Source of the DNA: JANWLD01 sp036278875
GTDB lineage: Bacteria > Patescibacteriota > Saccharimonadia > Saccharimonadales > 2-12-FULL-41-12
Direction of reading: 5' to 3'
DNA length: 58,895 nt
Assembly (NCBI GenBank): GCA_036278875.1
Contig: DASUKF010000036.1
Span: 1-58,895 of the forward strand
Shown here: piece after piece, positions 25,689-34,675 of the stretch
How positions within the stretch are numbered: the first letter of the stretch is position 1
How the letters are laid out: the number at the start of each line of letters is the position of its first letter
Position numbers and translations under genes: made by a program
Notes under the pieces: model-generated
Database searches by the model: none
What the model was told of the DNA's origin: nothing
Seen by the model: the letters and a program-made list of their open reading frames with translations, nothing else

Positions 25689-26579
25689 TCAATCTACCTT
25701 CGATTTGATATGAGCCAGGACTTCGTCTTTTATATCGGGTCTTTCCAGCGCGAAATCAATTACGGTTTTCATATATTCAAGCTTGTTGCCCGTATCGTAG
25801 AACCTGCCGTCCTTTATCTTAAGCGCCCAGACCTTCATACCGTCGCCGGCCATCCTTTGCAGTGCGGGCTGCATTATGAACTCCTGGCCATCCTTCAGAT
25901 GCTTCATATCTTCTTTCAGGTAGTCGAATAATTCCGGTTCGAACAAATAACCGCTGACAGACGCTATCTTGGAATGAACGGCGTCATAACTGCCCGGCTT
26001 TTCGACAATTCTATCCACGGCTATCATGTCTTCGCTGTCGTGTTTTTCGCCTACGACGAAAGCATACTTCTTATAATCATCGTCATCTTCGGCAGCAACA
26101 CAGGTCAGTACGTTGCCGCCGTATTCCTCATGTATTTCTATAAGCTGGCGGAAACGGCTCGGCTTGGCCACGACGAAGTCGTCGGCAAAGGCGAATATGA
26201 AAGGTTCCTTGCCGATAAGATGCTGTGCATTTAGAAGAGGCGTAGCATTGCCGTAAGGGCCTTTTTGTCTTAAATAAGCGAAATTTGCCAGGTCGGAAAT
26301 CTTCTTGGTTTCTTCCAGCAGTTTAGTTTTGTTCCCTTGAATCAGATTTTCGCGCAAATCCGCACTCATCTGATCGAAATGATCTTCTATGGAGCGTTTA
26401 TGATAGCCGGTTACTATGACTATGTCTTTTATGCCGGCGTCTATAAGTTCCTCGACTATGTACTGGATTATCGGCTTATCGACTATCGGCAGCATTTCTT
26501 TGGGCATAGCCTTGGTCTGCGGCAAAAATCTGGTGCCGAATCCGGCTGCCGCTATAACTGCCTTGGTAACTTTTGCCAT
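25689..26579 (-). CDS. galU: UTP-glucose-1-phosphate uridylyltransferase
   Basis: 296 residues, normal length. The nucleotidyltransferase start GFGTRFLPQTKAMPKEML, then VDKPIIQYIVEE, are diagnostic of GalU, as are FAFADDFV and a late KPGSYDAVHS. It makes UDP-glucose from UTP and glucose-1-phosphate for surface glycans. It has a leaderless extended -10 promoter and is read ahead of the DUF948-YtxH-VIT run, 23 nt before the next gene. Confidence 0.96.
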   Translation of the reverse strand: MAKVTKAVIAAAGFGTRFLPQTKAMPKEMLPIVDKPIIQYIVEELIDAGIKDIVIVTGYHKRSIEDHFDQMSADLRENLIQGNKTKLLEETKKISDLANFAYLRQKGPYGNATPLLNAQHLIGKEPFIFAFADDFVVAKPSRFRQLIEIHEEYGGNVLTCVAAEDDDDYKKYAFVVGEKHDSEDMIAVDRIVEKPGSYDAVHSKIASVSGYLFEPELFDYLKEDMKHLKDGQEFIMQPALQRMAGDGMKVWALKIKDGRFYDTGNKLEYMKTVIDFALERPDIKDEVLAHIKSKVD

Positions 26580-26586
26580 AATTTAG

Positions 26587-26595
26587 ATTGTATCA
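26587..26595 (-). promoter_or_regulatory. Leaderless extended -10 promoter of galU
   Basis: On the minus strand TGATACAAT is an extended -10 (TGnTACAAT). Seven nt separate it from the ATG at 26579. No convincing -35 at 17 nt. Confidence 0.65.
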
Positions 26596-26638
26596 TGTCA
26601 ACAAACCTAAAAAGCTTTTTAAATCATGCTAGCAGGTA

Positions 26639-26667
26639 TTGACTTATTTCATATTTTATATTAATAA
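26639..26667 (+). promoter_or_regulatory. Promoter of the 193-aa lipoprotein gene
   Basis: TTGACT (26639-26644), 17-nt spacer, TAATAA (26662-26667). The leader carries GAGGT 8 nt before the ATG at 26696, a normal Shine-Dalgarno sequence. Confidence 0.55.
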
Positions 26668-26695
26668 TATCTACTGACTTAATGAGGTAGACTTT

Positions 26696-27277
26696 ATGGG
26701 AGAGCGTGTAAAAACCATTGAAAAATTAAAGTCGGTAAAAAATGTGATAACACGACCGCGTTCAGCACTAGCAATCCTGTTGATGGCCGGGACTGCAATA
26801 GCCGGTTGTGGCAATACTATTTCGGCTTCAGACCGACCAGTAGGAGCTTGCGGTAGTCATGAATATAGTGCGCCTGAAAAATATAGTAAAGCTGTCAAAA
26901 AAGGCTATACTGAAAAGCAAGTTTTAGCGCTTGCCAAACGGGATGTTCTTATTCTCCAGCATCTGGCGCTCCGTGTTGGTGGAGACATTGACCTACCGCG
27001 CGATGAATCAAAAAGCCACAAATTCGGATATGTAGGCGATGTCACAGAAATAACTGCCACACCAGATAATTTACGACTTAATTTTAATAGAAACGGCGGC
27101 ATTAATACGACCCGGGTTGATCATGTAGACTTCCCAATTAGTGGTGATAGCGTCGATATTAGCGAAGGCTCTGTTATGTGCTACGACAACGAAGATTATA
27201 AGCAACTTGTCACAAACGGAACCTACACGGCATTACAGAGCTATGTACAGCAAACTTCTATAGAACCTGGTAAATAA
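26696..27277 (+). CDS. Predicted lipoprotein, 193 aa
   Basis: A 22-residue basic leader precedes a hydrophobic stretch and the lipobox AIAGC (Cys38), so the protein should be lipid-anchored outside the cell. The long pre-signal region is unusual; an internal start is possible but the only good Shine-Dalgarno sequence favours the ATG at 26696. The mature part has three more cysteines early or late (ACGSH, VMCYD) and no recognised domain. By eye the gene is richer in A and T than its neighbours. Function unknown. Its stop is 3 nt from that of gatB. Confidence 0.72.
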   Translation: MGERVKTIEKLKSVKNVITRPRSALAILLMAGTAIAGCGNTISASDRPVGACGSHEYSAPEKYSKAVKKGYTEKQVLALAKRDVLILQHLALRVGGDIDLPRDESKSHKFGYVGDVTEITATPDNLRLNFNRNGGINTTRVDHVDFPISGDSVDISEGSVMCYDNEDYKQLVTNGTYTALQSYVQQTSIEPGK

Positions 27278-27280
27278 GTC

Positions 27281-28720
27281 CTAAATTTCGAACTGTTTTT
27301 TTATTATCTTTTGAGCCAGTGCGGGGTCGGCTTTGCCTTTTGATTCCTTCATGACCTGGCCGACCAAAAACCCTATAGCCTTCATCTCGCCGTTTTTTAT
27401 ATCCTCCGCCGCCTTCGGATTGCCGGCTATGGCTTTTGCTACGATTTTTTCTATCTCGCCTTCGTCGCTGACTACTTTGTTGGTGCTTATGAATTTGGCC
27501 GTATCGAATGATTTCTCTTCAAGTATCTGCCTTACGCCTTCTTTCGCTTTGGTTGATACCAGCGCGCCTTCGTCATAAGCCCGGGCCAGAGCAAGCAGTC
27601 CGTCCATCCTATCCTCATTCAGAAGGGAATAATCCTCAAGAAAACCGGGGATAAAGTTGATAAGCCAGTCGAAAAGCTTGGATGCACTGCCGCTTGGAAC
27701 ATCTTTCCTCCCGATTACGCTGATGGCAAAATCCACGGCTTCCGGATTGTTGAACAGGGTGTCCAAATCGGTTCTGGAAAGATGGCCGGTCTTTTCAATT
27801 TTTTCCCGGATAGTATAGAAATTCCGTTTTTCGAAGGACTTCTTAACTTTGTCTATATAATCATCGCTTAGATTAAGCGGCGGGATGTCCGGATCGGGGA
27901 AGTAACGGTAATCGTGCGCCTCTTCCTTGCCACGCTGGCTGGTAGTCTTCTGCTTCGCATCGTCCCAGCCTCTGGTTTCCTGGACTATCTTGTTGCCTTT
28001 TTCCAGTTCCTGTGTCTGCCGTTTTATCTCGTATTCTACCGCTTTCTCGACCGCCTTGAAGCTGTTGAGGTTCTTGGTTTCTGTCCTTGTGCCCAGCTTG
28101 GTAGGATCGTTAGAAACACTGACGTTGACATCGAAGCGCATGTTGCCGTGGTATAGGTCCACATCGCTTATATCGGCGTACTTCATCAGCAGATACAATT
28201 TCTGCGCATAAGCTTTGGCTTCTTTGGCGCTTTTAATCTCGGGCTCGGATACGATTTCAAGCAGCGGCGTACCGGCGCGGTTTAGATCCACCAGGCTGTA
28301 ATCTTTGGCGGCGGGGTGCGTCGTCTTGCCGGCGTCCTCTTCCATATGCGCTCTGACGATGCCAATCTTTTTAAGCTCGCCGTCCACTTCTATGTCGACA
28401 TGTCCGCCGACTACTATAGGGTCTGAGAACTGGCTTATCTGATAACCCTTAGGCAGGTCAGGGTAAAAATAGTGCTTCCGGTCGAATTTGGAAAATTTCT
28501 GCGGCTTGGAACCCAGTGCAAAAGCTGCCTTGCAGGAAAGTTCCACGGCTTTTTCATTAAGAGCGGGCAATGCGCCGGGCATACCAAGGCAAATATGGCT
28601 GATTAGAGTGTTAGGCTCCGCACTGCGGGCATCGTTGGAAACAGCCGCGAACAGCTTGGTCTTGGTCTTAAGCTGCACATGGCATTCTATGCCGATAGTC
28701 GGTGAGTAGCCGCCTCTCAC
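27281..28720 (-). CDS. gatB: Aspartyl/glutamyl-tRNA amidotransferase subunit B
   Basis: 479 residues, normal length, with a GTG start overlapping the stop of the preceding gene. Motifs: IGIECHVQLKTKTKLF, then DRKHYFYPDLPKGYQISQ and EEDAGKTTH, and the C-terminal YqeY-like helical domain (KNGEMKAIGFLVGQVMKES). GatB binds the misacylated Glu-tRNA-Gln or Asp-tRNA-Asn for amidation by GatCAB, implying the organism makes one or both of these aminoacyl-tRNAs indirectly. Confidence 0.97.
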   Translation of the reverse strand: MRGGYSPTIGIECHVQLKTKTKLFAAVSNDARSAEPNTLISHICLGMPGALPALNEKAVELSCKAAFALGSKPQKFSKFDRKHYFYPDLPKGYQISQFSDPIVVGGHVDIEVDGELKKIGIVRAHMEEDAGKTTHPAAKDYSLVDLNRAGTPLLEIVSEPEIKSAKEAKAYAQKLYLLMKYADISDVDLYHGNMRFDVNVSVSNDPTKLGTRTETKNLNSFKAVEKAVEYEIKRQTQELEKGNKIVQETRGWDDAKQKTTSQRGKEEAHDYRYFPDPDIPPLNLSDDYIDKVKKSFEKRNFYTIREKIEKTGHLSRTDLDTLFNNPEAVDFAISVIGRKDVPSGSASKLFDWLINFIPGFLEDYSLLNEDRMDGLLALARAYDEGALVSTKAKEGVRQILEEKSFDTAKFISTNKVVSDEGEIEKIVAKAIAGNPKAAEDIKNGEMKAIGFLVGQVMKESKGKADPALAQKIIKKQFEI

Positions 28721-29151
28721 TATATCGCCCCCAGATCCTTCAAAGCCTGGCGCAAGGCTACAAGTGCGCGCTTAACATCGTCTTTCTTAAGTTTCAGCTC
28801 CGGATGTTCGTGATGCCTCTTGCACAGTTTATGCCCGAACCAGACTTCGTCCTTATCCTTGAAATCTTTCTGGGCATTTACCAGCCTTTCGCCCATGGTC
28901 TCGCCTTTTATGTTGCGTTTCTTCATGGCTTCGTCCAGCAGGTTATCGGCGTCAATCAGAGCTTCCAGCCAGCTTTCCCGGTTCGGCAGTTTCTTTTGCA
29001 GTTTGCGCCACCGTTCGCGGAATTTCTTGGGCCTGACCCTCTTTCTGGTCAATCTGTAAATCACATATACGGCAACTATCAGAAAAACCAGCGCTCCGGC
29101 AGCGGCGGCGGCCAGGGTTTCCGGCGTATAGTGCGACAGTTCTATACTCAT
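28720..29151 (-). CDS. Membrane protein with HEPN-like domain, inserted in the gat operon
   Basis: 143 residues. One transmembrane helix (about 12-34) and a basic linker are followed by a helical domain with DADNLLDEAMKKRN, KGETMGERL and a C-terminal HKLCKRHHEHPE, then a last helix. This arrangement resembles small helical proteins common in CPR genomes and recalls HEPN-type domains (an Arg and His a few residues apart), but I have not identified the family firmly. It overlaps gatA by 4 nt (ATGA) and gatB by 1 nt, so translation of the three is probably coupled. Function unknown. Confidence 0.72.
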   Translation of the reverse strand: MSIELSHYTPETLAAAAAGALVFLIVAVYVIYRLTRKRVRPKKFRERWRKLQKKLPNRESWLEALIDADNLLDEAMKKRNIKGETMGERLVNAQKDFKDKDEVWFGHKLCKRHHEHPELKLKKDDVKRALVALRQALKDLGAI

Positions 29152-30578
29152 CTGTTTATCTCCTCAAATGCTTTAGAAATTCCTAAAAGTTCACGGTCTT
29201 TTCTTTGTGGGGCCAATATCTGCAGGCCTACCGGCAAACCCTCTACCATGCCGGAAGGCACGCTTATAGCAGGTATGCCGGCCAGGTTGGCACCGGTCAT
29301 GAACAAATCGGCCAGATACATCTTCAGCGGGTCGCTGGCCTTTTCACCTATCTTGAACGGCAAGGTCGGTGATACCGAGCCCACCAGGAAATCATGTTTT
29401 TCGAAAGCTTTGTTAAACTCATTGATTATTTTGGTTCTGACTATCTGAGCTTTCCTGTAGTAAGCATCATAATAGCCGCTGCTGAGAACATATGTTCCTA
29501 TCATGATACGGCGTTTTGCTTCGTCGCCGAACCCGACGGCGCGGCTGAGGTTGTAACTTTCTTCCAAATCGTCGGCGTCTTCGTAGCTGTACCCGTAGCG
29601 CTGCCCGTCATAACGGCTAAGATTGCTGCTGACTTCCGCCGGACAGAGGATGTAATAGACTGCCAGCGAAAGCGGCATCGAGGGTATGCTTACTTCCGAC
29701 ACTTCCGCACCGGCTTTTTTGAATTTATCAATGGAACGTTCTATCTGCTCCTTAACGTCCTTGTCAGTGTTCTCATCCATGTACTCTTTAAGTACGCCTA
29801 TCTTCTTGCCTTTTATGGATGAATCAAGCTCGGCATAAGATTTCTTGCCCCTGTCTATCATGGTCATATCCATCTGATCCTTGCCGGACATTACATCAAG
29901 TACCAGCGCGGCTTCCTCGACGGTCTTTGCTATCGGGCCTATCACATCCAGACTGGAGCCCATAGCTATAACTCCACTCCTGCTGACCAGTCCGTAAGTG
30001 GGCTTGAGCCCTACCACTCCGCAAAAGCTGGCAGGCAGTCTGACCGAACTCCCGGTGTCCGTACCTAGTGCGAACGGAGCCATATCCAATGCTACCGCGG
30101 TAGCGGAACCACCGGAACTGCCGCCGGGGACCCTGGTCTTGTCATAAGGATTAAGCGTTGTGAAAAAATCACTATTCTCGGTACTGCTGCCGTGCGCGAA
30201 AGCATCCAGGTTAGCCTTGGCTACACATATCGCGCCTTCCGCTTCCAGCTTGCTTACGGCGCTGGATTGATAAGGAGCTTTGAAGCCTCGCAGGATATTG
30301 CTGGCCGCCGTAGTATCTGCGCCGAATACCAGGAAATTATCCTTGGCTATGAACGGCACACCGCTCAAGCGGCCCGTCTCACCGCCTTTGGCAATCCGTG
30401 CATCTATATCTTTGGCTTTTTCGCGGGCTGGTCCTTCAAGCGTGGCTATTATGGCCTTATATTCTTCTTTTTCACTTATACGGGCTAAAGATTTTTCGAC
30501 CAGCTCCGCAGCCTTCACCTTGCCTGATTTCACATCCCGCACCAGTTCCGATATCGGTTTCCAGCTCGTATCAGACAT
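29148..30578 (-). CDS. gatA: Aspartyl/glutamyl-tRNA amidotransferase subunit A
   Basis: 476 residues. The amidase-signature catalytic triad is present: Lys in FIAKDNF, cis-Ser in the PGGSSGGSATA block and the nucleophile Ser in GTDTGSSVRLPA. GatA hydrolyses glutamine and channels ammonia to GatB. It starts 2 nt after the gatC stop. Confidence 0.97.
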   Translation of the reverse strand: MSDTSWKPISELVRDVKSGKVKAAELVEKSLARISEKEEYKAIIATLEGPAREKAKDIDARIAKGGETGRLSGVPFIAKDNFLVFGADTTAASNILRGFKAPYQSSAVSKLEAEGAICVAKANLDAFAHGSSTENSDFFTTLNPYDKTRVPGGSSGGSATAVALDMAPFALGTDTGSSVRLPASFCGVVGLKPTYGLVSRSGVIAMGSSLDVIGPIAKTVEEAALVLDVMSGKDQMDMTMIDRGKKSYAELDSSIKGKKIGVLKEYMDENTDKDVKEQIERSIDKFKKAGAEVSEVSIPSMPLSLAVYYILCPAEVSSNLSRYDGQRYGYSYEDADDLEESYNLSRAVGFGDEAKRRIMIGTYVLSSGYYDAYYRKAQIVRTKIINEFNKAFEKHDFLVGSVSPTLPFKIGEKASDPLKMYLADLFMTGANLAGIPAISVPSGMVEGLPVGLQILAPQRKDRELLGISKAFEEINR

Positions 30579-30580
30579 TT

Positions 30581-30886
30581 CTAATTCAGTATTCTCTTAA
30601 CTTTGATCTGGTGCTTTTCGACCGCCGGAGCATTTTTCAAAAGCTCGTCCGGCGATGCGCCGTAATCGACAGGCTCATCCGGCCTCATGACATTTGAAAG
30701 TCCTGTCACCTGATCCGTAGGTTCCAACCCTTCCGTATCAACCGCGTCTATCTGCTCCACGTACTTGACAATGGCATTAAGCTCTTCCGTGAACCTATCC
30801 ACGAAGCTTTCCAGCTCCCCTTCCTGGAACTTCAGTTTGGCCAGCGTTGCCAATTTTAAGACATCGTTGCGTGTTATTTTTGCCAT
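30581..30886 (-). CDS. gatC: Aspartyl/glutamyl-tRNA amidotransferase subunit C
   Basis: 101 residues from the ATG at 30886 (MAKITRNDVLKLATLAKL), which fits the family; the frame extends upstream but adds an unrelated hydrophobic stretch. The end (GLSNVMRPDEPVDY) is the conserved GatC motif that wraps around GatA. It heads the operon gatC-gatA-HEPN-like-gatB. Confidence 0.95.
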   Translation of the reverse strand: MAKITRNDVLKLATLAKLKFQEGELESFVDRFTEELNAIVKYVEQIDAVDTEGLEPTDQVTGLSNVMRPDEPVDYGASPDELLKNAPAVEKHQIKVKRILN

Positions 30887-30929
30887 ATTATCCTGTAAGT
30901 ATAACAAAAACCTACTTTGATAATCTATC

Positions 30930-30958
30930 TTTACAACTTTAAAAATAAGCAATATGAT
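30930..30958 (+). promoter_or_regulatory. Promoter of the alpha/beta-hydrolase-like gene
   Basis: TTTACA (30930-30935), 17-nt spacer, TATGAT (30953-30958). The transcript would start near 30965, 32 nt before the ATG, and meet a strong terminator hairpin at 31076-31100. Confidence 0.55.
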
Positions 30959-30996
30959 TATCCTTAGACCAACCATAAACAAAAAGGTTTAGAGGA

Positions 30997-32070
30997 ATGG
31001 CAGGACCGCCCCCACTGAGACTTGCAGATGGTCCCGGCCCGGAAATAATGGCCGGTATGCCGAAGTTTGAACCCGACCCTCAGCCCGCTGAGGGTTTTTT
31101 AGTCGGCGGAATCGTGGGTATAGAGCCCGTTGACAACGACACGCAGTCCGGCCACCAGATACGTCTGGACAGATACACAATGACCGACGGAAATGTCTAT
31201 GAGATGGAATTTACCATGCCAGCCAACCTGCGCAGCGACACAGCCATAGGAGATACGACCCCTTGGCTGGTAGGCAGGGAAGGATTCAGCCGGAAGGTTA
31301 ACGGGCGGTTCAACGATATGGGCTATCCGACCGTTCTGGTAAGCCCGGTCGGCAAAGCCCTGGGCGCCTCGTTACGCCATTCCTCGCACAATATGAGCGA
31401 TATCGTTGAGCATGTGATTGGCAGTAGTGACCTTCGGCCTTCCGTACTGGGCTATGGGTCGTCGCGGGCGGCAGCTATAGCATTGGGGCTTAGAGACGCA
31501 AAATATATCGATGTAATAGCGCCTTGTTTCCCCCGTCCTATAAATGCCGCGGAGCTGCCCGAAACCGTATTGCAAGCTGGACATGAAGTGGTTGAACTCG
31601 GCAAGCATCTTCTTAGGATAGGTCCGAAAGCCGCAAGCAGCCAGCGAAAAACATTCAGCACGAATCCAACGGATTGGCTGCATTATGCGGAAGTAATACC
31701 AAAACTCTGGAACGGAGATTCAGGCAGACTGTCCTGGGGGAATATGCATGTCCCTACACATATAACTTTGCTTCATAAAGACGGCTGGTCTAAGCCGGAT
31801 GTCTGGCAGGCGATGGCCGCCGAAAGGCCTAACCTGACTATCAAGATGATGGAAGGGCGACACCTTAGAATCCCCGACCCCAAGGTGCTGGCAGGTCCGT
31901 TTCATAGATTCGAGGCACTGGCTGAAATGCGCGGAGCCGACGGTGATTTTACCGATGAAATGCTGGCAGAGGTAGCGAGCCTTCAGCCGCCGTCTGCAGA
32001 TAGGGCCGGTAAACTGGGCAATCTAAGTGTAGGCAACCTTCTAAAAGCCGGATTCGCCCTGGCCGCTTAA
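30997..32070 (+). CDS. Alpha/beta-hydrolase-like protein, 357 aa
   Basis: The ATG at 30997 has a GAGG nearby. The first 35 residues are Pro/Gly-rich; the rest looks like an alpha/beta fold. VLGYGSSRAAAIAL (about 149-162) has a nucleophile elbow of G-S-S-R-A form (G-x-S-x-A), and ITLLHKDGW plus a late EGRHLRIP could supply the acid and His. This is a fold-level resemblance only; the substrate is unknown. A strong intrinsic terminator lies within codons 27-35, raising the possibility that translation starts downstream or that the gene is attenuated. The stop overlaps that of uvrB by 4 nt. Confidence 0.65.
   Translation: MAGPPPLRLADGPGPEIMAGMPKFEPDPQPAEGFLVGGIVGIEPVDNDTQSGHQIRLDRYTMTDGNVYEMEFTMPANLRSDTAIGDTTPWLVGREGFSRKVNGRFNDMGYPTVLVSPVGKALGASLRHSSHNMSDIVEHVIGSSDLRPSVLGYGSSRAAAIALGLRDAKYIDVIAPCFPRPINAAELPETVLQAGHEVVELGKHLLRIGPKAASSQRKTFSTNPTDWLHYAEVIPKLWNGDSGRLSWGNMHVPTHITLLHKDGWSKPDVWQAMAAERPNLTIKMMEGRHLRIPDPKVLAGPFHRFEALAEMRGADGDFTDEMLAEVASLQPPSADRAGKLGNLSVGNLLKAGFALAA
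31076..31100 (+). terminator. Strong intrinsic terminator inside the 5' end of the 357-aa gene
   Basis: CCCTCAG (31077-31083), loop CCCG, CTGAGGG (31088-31094) and T6 (31095-31100), with an extra A-T pair at the base: a GC-rich 7-8-bp stem followed by a perfect U-tract. It is only 80 nt into the coding sequence and about 110-135 nt after the predicted transcription start, in the sense orientation. Confidence 0.75.
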
Positions 32071-34025
32071 AGTTCCTTCTCCAGCTCCTGAATCATGTCG
32101 CGCAAGGACGCGGCTTTTTCAAACTGCAGGTTTGCGGCAGCCAGTTCCATCTGGCGGCTCAGGTCGCGGACCAGATGCTTATACTCGTCCTTCGGAATCT
32201 TCTTGATATCAAGCTTCGGCTTCTCGCTGTCCGGCAGATCGGGTCTTAAGCCTTTATCTATGTTCTTGGCGATTCCTTTCGGCGTGATGCCGTGTTTTTT
32301 ATTGTAATCTTCCTGTATCTTGCGCCGACGGTTAGTTTCATTAATAGCGCGCTTCATACTGCCGGTCATTACATCGGCGTACATTATTACCCGCCCCTCC
32401 TGGTGACGGGCGGCGCGGCCTACCGTTTGTATCAATGCCTGCTCGCTCCTGAGGAAGCCTTCCTTGTCGGCATCCAGGATGGTTACCAGCGATACTTCCG
32501 GCAAATCCAAACCTTCACGCAGAAGGTTGATTCCGACAAGCACGTCATAGACACCCAGTCGCAGATCGCGCAGTATATCGCTTCTTTCCAAAGTGTCTAT
32601 CTCGCTGTGCAGATATGCGACCTTTATGCCCAGTTCCTGCAGATATTCGCTTAAATCTTCCGCCATCCTTTTGGTCAATGTAGTCACCAGCACGCGGTGG
32701 TGCTTGTCTACCGTAGCCCTGATTTCTCCTATCAGATCGTCTACCTGATTCTTGACCGGGCGGACTTCTATCTTGGGGTCTATCAAACCGGTCGGGCGTA
32801 TTATCTGCTGGACCGGTTTCGAGATACGGCTAAGCTCGTATTCCGCCGGAGTAGCACTGACATAGATAGTTTTGTTTATATGGCGTTCGAATTCGCTGAA
32901 GGTAAGCGGCCGGTTATCCAGAGCGCTGGGCAGACGGAAGCCGTGCTCTACCAGCACTTCTTTCCTGGCCCTGTCGCCGTTATACATGCCTCTTACCTGA
33001 GGTATGGTCATATGGCTTTCGTCAATGAACATCAGGTAATCATCCGGAAAATAGTCTAAAAGCGTGGCCGGTTGTTCGCCCGGCTCGCGGTTGGTCAGAT
33101 AGCGGCTGTAATTTTCTATGCCTTTGACAAAGCCGGTTTCCTCCAGCATTTCCAAATCAAACTTGGTCCGCTGGCCCAGCCGCTGGGCTTCCAGAAGCTT
33201 GCCGTTCTTATTGAAATAGCGGAGGCGTTCATCAAGTTCATCCTGAATACGGCCGAGGGCGGATTTTAGCCTGGTTTCCGGAGTAACAAAGTGGCTGCCC
33301 GGGTATATTTTTATATTGTTAAGGTTGGCTAATACTTCGCCGGTCAGAGGATCTACTTTGGTTATCTTGTCGACTTCATCGCCGAAGAATTCCACCCTGT
33401 AGGCTATTTCCTCTCCCGCCGGAAATATGTCCACTACATCGCCGCGCACCCTGAATGTAGAGCGGTGGAAATCTATATCATTGCGCCTGTATTGAATATC
33501 TGTCAGATGCCTTAGCAATTTGTCGCGTTTTCTTGTTTCACCCGCTTTTACGGTAACTGCCAGCGAGCCATAATTCTCGACCGAACCGATACCGTAAATA
33601 CAGCTCACGCTGGCTACGATAAGAACGTCGCGCCGTGAGAGCAGGGATGCCGTGGCGGCATGGCGCAAGCGGTCTATCTCTTCGTTAATCTGCGAATCTT
33701 TTTCTATATAAGTGTCCGAGCTGACTATATAGGCCTCCGGCTGGTAATAATCGAAGTAGCTGACGAAATAGTGAACAGCGTTGTCCGGAAAGAAATTTCT
33801 AAATTCACTGTACAGCTGGGCCGCCAAAGTCTTGTTGTGGCAGAGCACCAGAGTGGGCTTTTGACAGTTTGCGACTATATTGGCCATAGTAAATGTCTTG
33901 CCTGAACCGGTCACACCGAGCAGGACCTGTTCCCTTTCGTCGGCCTTCAAGCCTTCCGTAAGCTTGCGTATGGCCTCCGGCTGATCGCCCGTCGGCTTAT
34001 AATCACTGGTAAGTCTGAATTTCAC
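32067..34025 (-). CDS. uvrB: UvrABC excinuclease subunit B
   Basis: 652 residues, normal length. Walker A GVTGSGKT at 37-44, the damage-probing beta-hairpin region (YFVSYFDYYQPEAYI) near 90, helicase motifs including FIDESHMT, and a C-terminal UVR motif (AAANLQFEKAASLRD) that contacts UvrC. UvrB verifies damage after UvrA loading in nucleotide excision repair. It is the last gene of the long minus-strand run and starts 22 nt after the LOG-like gene. Confidence 0.97.
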   Translation of the reverse strand: MKFRLTSDYKPTGDQPEAIRKLTEGLKADEREQVLLGVTGSGKTFTMANIVANCQKPTLVLCHNKTLAAQLYSEFRNFFPDNAVHYFVSYFDYYQPEAYIVSSDTYIEKDSQINEEIDRLRHAATASLLSRRDVLIVASVSCIYGIGSVENYGSLAVTVKAGETRKRDKLLRHLTDIQYRRNDIDFHRSTFRVRGDVVDIFPAGEEIAYRVEFFGDEVDKITKVDPLTGEVLANLNNIKIYPGSHFVTPETRLKSALGRIQDELDERLRYFNKNGKLLEAQRLGQRTKFDLEMLEETGFVKGIENYSRYLTNREPGEQPATLLDYFPDDYLMFIDESHMTIPQVRGMYNGDRARKEVLVEHGFRLPSALDNRPLTFSEFERHINKTIYVSATPAEYELSRISKPVQQIIRPTGLIDPKIEVRPVKNQVDDLIGEIRATVDKHHRVLVTTLTKRMAEDLSEYLQELGIKVAYLHSEIDTLERSDILRDLRLGVYDVLVGINLLREGLDLPEVSLVTILDADKEGFLRSEQALIQTVGRAARHQEGRVIMYADVMTGSMKRAINETNRRRKIQEDYNKKHGITPKGIAKNIDKGLRPDLPDSEKPKLDIKKIPKDEYKHLVRDLSRQMELAAANLQFEKAASLRDMIQELEKEL

Positions 34026-34047
34026 ATACTAATTGTACCAAGCGGGC

Positions 34048-34674
34048 TTAACCGCCGTGGTGCGAGCGCTTCCTGCGGTGTAGCCACCGTCTGCTGTCGC
34101 GCTCCAGCTGCTCGTGTATATCGGCGTATTTCTCATCAAGTATTTTAATAATCTTCTTAACCAGCAAGGCAGGATCATCTTCGTAAATGACCAGTTCGCC
34201 TCCCGGGGGCTCAAGGTCGCGCATAAGTTCGGCAATCTTATCGGCAGTACCGCCGCTTCCACGCAGAACTCCGCATGGTTTGCCGGCTTCAAGGGCAGAG
34301 GTAAATTCGTGCAGCGAACCAAACCGGCCGCCTACGGTTATTACGGCGTCACTTGATTGCACCAGGTACATATCGCGGCCTACATAGTGCAGACCGGTGA
34401 AATTAATGAAATCGTAGCTGTCGTATGGCAAATGGTATTTCCGGATGTGTTCCCGCAGGCTCGCCGCAGGTGAAAAACCGATGCTCATGCCGCCGGCTTC
34501 TTTGGCACCGTAGGCCGCATGGTACGGCAGCCCGGCGGTCGCGCCGGTGGTGATTATCTGTCCGCTGGCGGCAATAGCCCGTCCAAGCTCTTCCGCCAGC
34601 TCCGACGACATCCTTACGGTTTCTCCGGCGGCCGCTCCCGAAACGCAGATGGAATATTGATGTTTCGGGTACAT
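34048..34674 (-). CDS. LOG-family (SLOG) nucleotide-binding protein
   Basis: 208 residues with a Rossmann-like start (SICVSGAAAGETV) and the LOG-type motif GGRFGSLHEFTSAL (a variant of PGGxGTxxE with Arg-Phe in the variable positions), then KPCGVLRG. LOG enzymes cleave cytokinin nucleoside monophosphates; many bacterial relatives bind or hydrolyse nucleotides. The exact activity here is not known. The C-terminal tail is basic and His-rich. It starts 1 nt after the stop of the 395-aa unknown gene, so the two are probably translated together. Confidence 0.8.
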   Translation of the reverse strand: MYPKHQYSICVSGAAAGETVRMSSELAEELGRAIAASGQIITTGATAGLPYHAAYGAKEAGGMSIGFSPAASLREHIRKYHLPYDSYDFINFTGLHYVGRDMYLVQSSDAVITVGGRFGSLHEFTSALEAGKPCGVLRGSGGTADKIAELMRDLEPPGGELVIYEDDPALLVKKIIKILDEKYADIHEQLERDSRRWLHRRKRSHHGG

Positions 34675-34675
34675 G

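Noticed and set aside
30887..30979. N-terminal extension of gatC
   Set aside because: The frame continues upstream, but the added residues are hydrophobic and unlike GatC; the ATG at 30886 gives the normal protein.
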